Source: a virus. From it: a DNA stretch of 43,314 bases. Shown piece by piece: positions 40,602-43,314 of the stretch. The stretch lies in IMG/VR virus record IMGVR_UViG_3300038428_000573, positions 1 through 43,314 of that record; one strand, written 5' to 3'. Within the stretch, counting starts at the first letter, position 1. Every line of letters starts with the position of its first letter. The notes under the pieces are model-generated. The model did not search any database, had not been told where the DNA came from, and worked only from the letters and a program-made list of their open reading frames with translations. The translations under genes and the position numbers were made by a program.

Positions 40602-40617
40602 TGTAAGCTGTATTACA
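40602..40617. promoter_or_regulatory. Operator-like 16-mer, second copy
   Basis: TGTAAGCTGTATTACA is identical to 26939-26954, where it overlaps a promoter. It is an interrupted palindrome (TGTAA-N6-TTACA). Here no clear -35/-10 pair is attached. It lies 20 bases from the parS-like palindrome, inside the non-coding region. Confidence 0.5.
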
Positions 40618-40636
40618 GTTGCACAGGCATTCGTGC

Positions 40637-40656
40637 TACGTTCCACGTGGAACGTA
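40637..40656. promoter_or_regulatory. parS-like 20-bp perfect palindrome
   Basis: TACGTTCCACGTGGAACGTA is a perfect 20-bp palindrome. Its core GTTCCACGTGGAAC is a form of the chromosomal parS site that host ParB/Spo0J recognises (universal pattern TGTTTCACGTGAAACA, with GTTCCACGTGGAAC known in Pseudomonas). It occurs once, in the non-coding region. No ParA or ParB gene is visible in the window. Confidence 0.65.
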
Positions 40657-41110
40657 TGCGTGTATGTGTGCGCACGGCTTGCGTCCCTGCCGGCTGCCGC
40701 GCATACCCTTTCCCACCTGATGTGCGCAAATAAGTGCCCTTTATTGCCGCCTGCGCCGCTGCCTTACCGTCGATACGCAACGGGTCAACAGGCTCACTGC
40801 CGTAGCACGAACCTGTTAATTCGTAGCACGATGCGCATACGGGTTGCAAGCGATGTTGCATGTTGCAAGGTCTGCTGTCGCCTGCGGCCTGCGGTGCGCT
40901 TACACGGTTGCTGCTATAGGTCGCAGTCTGTGCAGCTTACGCCGGGCTTCGCCCGTCGTTTCGCTGAACATCCTGCTCCCGTTGTGCTTGGCTGCAATGT
41001 GCCTGGCTGCCTGTTGTGCCAGCTGTCGGTTTACCTGCCTTACCGTTTCGCCGCTTGTACAAATACTTTCGCTATTGACATCATTATATACTTGACTTGC
41101 CTGTTAGGTT

Positions 41111-41302
41111 ATGGCAGCATGGGTACGGCAGCTCGAAGCAATCTTAAGCTCACCGGGCAGCGATCTTGTAACCGCACGCGATACGCTGTGGGGCGCCGTT
41201 AACGGCGTAAGCTACTGGACCGATCACCAGCGGGGGCGCGGTCAGGATACAAGGCTGTCCAGTGCATGGTTCGGCGACAGGAAAGGAACCGATGCTGAAT
41301 AA
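41111..41302 (+). CDS. Stand-alone DUF932 C-terminal fragment (63 aa)
   Basis: The last two thirds (TARDTLWGAVNGVSYWTDH, then RGRGQDTRLSSAWFGDRKG) match the C-terminal end typical of DUF932/TIGR03299 phage-plasmid proteins, which are usually about 300 residues or more. Here only the C-terminal 50 or so residues exist, preceded by a short unrelated helix. The upstream DNA shows no trace of the missing part in any frame. It is either a decayed remnant or a small functional relic. The ATG at 41111 has only TAGG upstream. Its end overlaps the next gene by 11 bases, so translation continuity is kept. Confidence 0.6.
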   Translation: MAAWVRQLEAILSSPGSDLVTARDTLWGAVNGVSYWTDHQRGRGQDTRLSSAWFGDRKGTDAE

Positions 41303-41996
41303 ACACAACCTCGCGGTAGCCGCGTTCTGCTCAACGGAGCAAAACAGCTTTAGGCTTTCCAACATACTGATCGCCCCGGAGTACACCGCGGCGACCGATG
41401 GTATAAAGCTCGCGCGGATTGCAGCCGTGCCCGAGCTGAAAGCCGAATCGTTCCCGGTGCCCGGTAACGGCGAAGCAACCGCGACCGACATATTTCCGCA
41501 CCTGCTGCTGCCCGCCGGCGACGCAAAAATGCTGGCCGGGGCGATACCCGCCAAAAACACTATCCCCGTGCTTGCGTGCGCCGCCGTTACGCAGTCGCCG
41601 GACGGGTTCGCGCTTGCCGTAAGCGATGGTACTAACAGCACTGTTGTCAAATGCGCGGAAGCGAACGAAACCGGCAACCGCTTCCCGGACATCGATCGCG
41701 TAATATCCGACCCGCGCAATGCCGCGTTCGCCTGCAGCTTCGCGGTCGAACAATTGTACGAGGTATGCGCACTGCTCAAAAAGGTGACCGATGCCGGTAC
41801 GAACAAACCCGTACGCGAGGTGACCGTGTACTTTGAAACGCCGAAACGCGCAGGCAGCGACAGCATTGCGTACAGACCGGCCATGTTCAAAGCCGAAACG
41901 GAAGACGGACAGGATGTAACCGTAGCGCTCATGGGTTGCAGTACAGACGTATGCAACGGTTTCTGGAAGGCGCGGTTACCGCAGAAAAGCCAATGA
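41292..41996 (+). CDS. Sliding-clamp-like protein (234 aa)
   Basis: The pattern fits a DNA polymerase beta-clamp (DnaN-like) domain. AATDGIKLARIAAVPE matches the ATDGHRLA region. FPDIDRVISD matches the FPDYERVIP region. DVTVALMGC stands where clamps have a VTALVMPM-type end. At 234 residues it is shorter than bacterial DnaN (about 366) and would carry two of the three clamp domains, as in some phage clamps. No polymerase or clamp loader is in the window; it may use the host's. The ATG at 41292 has AAAGGA at six bases. Confidence 0.55.
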   Translation: MLNKHNLAVAAFCSTEQNSFRLSNILIAPEYTAATDGIKLARIAAVPELKAESFPVPGNGEATATDIFPHLLLPAGDAKMLAGAIPAKNTIPVLACAAVTQSPDGFALAVSDGTNSTVVKCAEANETGNRFPDIDRVISDPRNAAFACSFAVEQLYEVCALLKKVTDAGTNKPVREVTVYFETPKRAGSDSIAYRPAMFKAETEDGQDVTVALMGCSTDVCNGFWKARLPQKSQ

Positions 41997-42628
41997 CAAC
42001 CGCGACTGCGAATGCCGTGACAACCGTGACCGCCACGCCTGCGGCCACCGATCTTCCGGCCCGCTGTATCGCCGCAGCGCTGACCGGCCTGTCGCCGTCC
42101 ACGCAGCGCAGTTACAAGGCACAGATCGCCGGTTACATGCGCGCCGGCAATGCAACGCTCGACCGCGAAACCGTGCAACGGCATTTACGGTCGCTCGCCG
42201 CGCAGGGTAAAGGCGCTGCAACGCTGAACCAGGCGCTGGCGGCGCTCAAACGGCTGGCAGGCGAAGCCGCCGACCTCGGGTGGATCGCACAAACAACCGC
42301 AGCACAAATAGAGCGTATCCGCGCCAGGCCCGTGCGCGGCACAAAAACGGGTTGCTGGCTCAATGCGGAGCAGGCTTACGCGCTGCTGACGGCGCCGGAT
42401 GGCAGCACTTTACAGGGCAAACGCGACCGCGCGGTGCTGGCGTTGCTGGTGGGTTGCGGCCTGCGCAGGAGCGAGGCTTGCGCGCTTACCACCGATCACA
42501 TTGTCACCCGCAGCGGCCGTATGCTGATAGCCAATCTGACCGGCAAGGGCGGCCGCACGCGCACAATCGCAGTGCCCGTCTGGACGGCGGAAATACTAAC
42601 CGAATGGATGAAGGAGCTTGAAAGATGA
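41993..42628 (+). CDS. Truncated tyrosine recombinase (211 aa)
   Basis: Residues about 21-110 form an N-terminal SAM-like core-binding domain (LSPSTQRSYKAQIAGYMRAG, then TLNQALAALKRLAGEAADLG). The catalytic domain begins normally: GCGLRRSEACAL carries the first catalytic Arg (R158) and LTGKGGRTRTIAVP the beta-hairpin Lys (K185). It then stops after TEWMKELER. The H-x-x-R box, the second His/Trp and the Tyr nucleophile are missing, so it cannot act alone as an integrase. The last 62 bases before the end belong to a direct repeat. The ATG at 41993 overlaps the clamp-like stop (ATGA). Confidence 0.7.
   Translation: MTTATANAVTTVTATPAATDLPARCIAAALTGLSPSTQRSYKAQIAGYMRAGNATLDRETVQRHLRSLAAQGKGAATLNQALAALKRLAGEAADLGWIAQTTAAQIERIRARPVRGTKTGCWLNAEQAYALLTAPDGSTLQGKRDRAVLALLVGCGLRRSEACALTTDHIVTRSGRMLIANLTGKGGRTRTIAVPVWTAEILTEWMKELER
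42551..42612 (+). repeat. 62-bp direct repeat, copy A (recombinase 3' end)
   Basis: These 62 bases are identical to 43222-43283. Here they encode GRTRTIAVPVWTAEILTEWM near the end of the truncated recombinase. The two copies diverge abruptly at both borders. They are 671 bases apart. Confidence 0.95.
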
Positions 42629-43059
42629 CAAAGAAAGCCGATAAGCCTGTGGTGTTCCGCGATGCGGCACAATATCAGGACCAAAAGTACGGATGGGACT
42701 ACCGTATACCCATTCCGCAGTTGAAGCACGAACGCTGGGGACGTATGGAGGTAATGCTCGAACCTAATGTAAAACGCGGTGCGATCCGCAGTTTGTATTT
42801 ATGGTTCAGGCACCACGAGATACCGGAACTGGCAGAACCGTTCGAGATCGCTACGCCACACGCGGACAAGCACACCGGTGTCACATCGCATGATATTAAA
42901 GGCACTGCATCGTTTTTTGCAGGTACCTGGTGTGTTTCGGTGTGCGGAGAGCACAAAGGCAACATGATCCTGTCATCCTATCCGCCGGATGGCACAACCG
43001 CACTGGTGCTGTGTCTGCTAACTACGTCGATCAGCATACATTACGAAATCAACGGATAA
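42625..43059 (+). CDS. Early protein of unknown function (144 aa)
   Basis: The ATG overlaps the recombinase stop (ATGA), and AAGGAG lies nine bases upstream. The sequence has a central RIPIPQLKHERWGRMEVMLE, then YLWFRHHEIPELAEPFEIA, and a C-terminal hydrophobic part (TALVLCLLTTSISIHYEI). Three Cys occur. No family is recognised. It could be a small DNA-metabolism or host-takeover protein. Confidence 0.55.
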   Translation: MTKKADKPVVFRDAAQYQDQKYGWDYRIPIPQLKHERWGRMEVMLEPNVKRGAIRSLYLWFRHHEIPELAEPFEIATPHADKHTGVTSHDIKGTASFFAGTWCVSVCGEHKGNMILSSYPPDGTTALVLCLLTTSISIHYEING

Positions 43060-43072
43060 AGGAGACAGCGCG

Positions 43073-43270
43073 ATGTTGACGCGACGCGATGTTGTTTTAC
43101 TTGTGGAATTGTTCGAACGCATTCTGCAGGTTCGCGAAACGGCGATCCGGTCCGGCCCGTCATACGATTACGCGCAGGCGCGTGAAGACGCTATCGGCGA
43201 GGTGCTGCACGGCGCGGCCCGGGCCGCACGCGCACAATCGCAGTGCCCGTCTGGACGGCGGAAATACTAA
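43073..43270 (+). CDS. Small protein whose end is supplied by the direct repeat (65 aa)
   Basis: AAAGGAGA lies about eight bases before the ATG at 43073. Residues 1-50 look like a normal helical protein (MLTRRDVVLLVELFERILQV, then DYAQAREDAIGEVLHGA). The final 15 (ARAQSQCPSGRRKY) are encoded by copy B of the 62-bp repeat, in a frame different from the recombinase. The original C terminus was therefore probably replaced when the repeat arrived. Function is unknown. Confidence 0.5.
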   Translation: MLTRRDVVLLVELFERILQVRETAIRSGPSYDYAQAREDAIGEVLHGAARAARAQSQCPSGRRKY

Positions 43271-43283
43271 CCGAATGGATGAA
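43222..43283 (+). repeat. 62-bp direct repeat, copy B
   Basis: This is the second copy of the repeat at 42551-42612. Read in the recombinase frame, it continues past the repeat as NEIKDINQ and a stop at 43308, overlapping the ATG at 43305. Copy A likewise ends with a stop overlapping the next ATG. Copy B thus looks like the tail of a second recombinase version. Confidence 0.95.
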
Positions 43284-43304
43284 TGAAATTAAGGACATAA
43301 ACCA

Positions 43305-43314
43305 ATGACAATCG
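43305..43314 (+). CDS. Start of a gene cut by the right edge
   Basis: AAGGA about nine bases upstream and an ATG whose next bases are ACAATCG suggest the first codons (M-T-I) of another gene. It overlaps the stop of the recombinase-frame tail of copy B. Only ten bases are visible. Confidence 0.35.

Larger units (their letters stand above)
40352..41110. other. Non-coding control region, 759 bases
   Basis: No convincing gene is seen on either strand; the longer frames here have random-looking composition and no ribosome binding site. The region holds an AT-rich patch with a terminator-like hairpin (40422-40466), an operator-like 16-mer (40602-40617), the parS-like palindrome (40637-40656) and several TGTTGCA-type short repeats near 40850-40870. 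A promoter-like AT-rich stretch with TTGACA at 41075-41080 lies just before the next gene, but its -10 spacing is poor. Taken together it looks like a replication or partition control region; that is inference. Confidence 0.5.

Noticed and set aside
40633-41202. 189-codon plus-strand frame through the non-coding region
   Set aside because: It is Cys/Arg-rich random-looking sequence that covers the parS-like site and overlaps the DUF932 fragment in another frame.
1-43314. CRISPR array or diversity-generating retroelement
   Set aside because: No regularly spaced repeats, no reverse transcriptase and no paired variable/template repeats were seen, although receptor-binding genes are present.

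Overview
The window is a stretch of a double-stranded DNA bacteriophage genome of short-tailed (podovirus-like) type, probably assembled from environmental DNA. The evidence is a complete head and packaging block (terminase small and large subunits, portal, scaffold, major capsid protein). It is followed by connector- and nozzle-like proteins, tail fibres/spikes and internal-virion-type proteins. No tape-measure, sheath or tail-tube gene is seen. The host is not named by the sequence. Four tail-fibre-region proteins begin with Sec-type signal peptides, two of them with an Ala-Gln junction after the hydrophobic core. That suggests a diderm host, perhaps an Acidobacteriota-like soil bacterium, but this is only a weak inference.

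Layout. From 37.7 kb down to base 1 everything is on the minus strand and reads as one late block. In transcription order it holds three unknown proteins, a terminase-small-subunit-like protein (35191-36057), small ORFs, the terminase large subunit (32440-34752) and a promoter with two upstream direct repeats (32373-32435). Next come small proteins including a KTSC-domain protein, the portal (27850-30066), a DUF6496-like gene broken by an in-frame amber codon and a HExxH protein. A promoter/terminator module (26773-26965) follows, then scaffold, capsid, head-completion and connector proteins. The block ends with a 1517-residue nozzle-like protein carrying tandem repeats, a collar-domain fibre, four signal-peptide-bearing fibre/spike proteins (3528-14068) and internal-virion-type proteins.

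From 37.8 kb to the right edge the genes are on the plus strand, behind a good sigma70-type promoter (37779-37807). This early block has three unknown proteins, a minimal C5-cytosine methyltransferase, a 759-base non-coding region, a DUF932 C-terminal fragment, a sliding-clamp-like protein and a truncated tyrosine recombinase. A 62-bp perfect direct repeat flanks the last two complete genes.

The most unusual signals are not genes. A 20-bp perfect palindrome at 40637-40656 has the core of a chromosomal parS site. A 13-bp palindrome, TGTAGAGTCTACA, occurs exactly three times and near-exactly once more, mostly directly ahead of late genes, as stoperator-like sites would. A second 16-mer operator-like sequence is shared between a late promoter and the parS region. 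Together they suggest a temperate or plasmid-like phage using dispersed operators and host ParB, but no repressor, ParA or ParB gene lies in this window. No endolysin, DNA polymerase, tRNA or CRISPR array was recognised.
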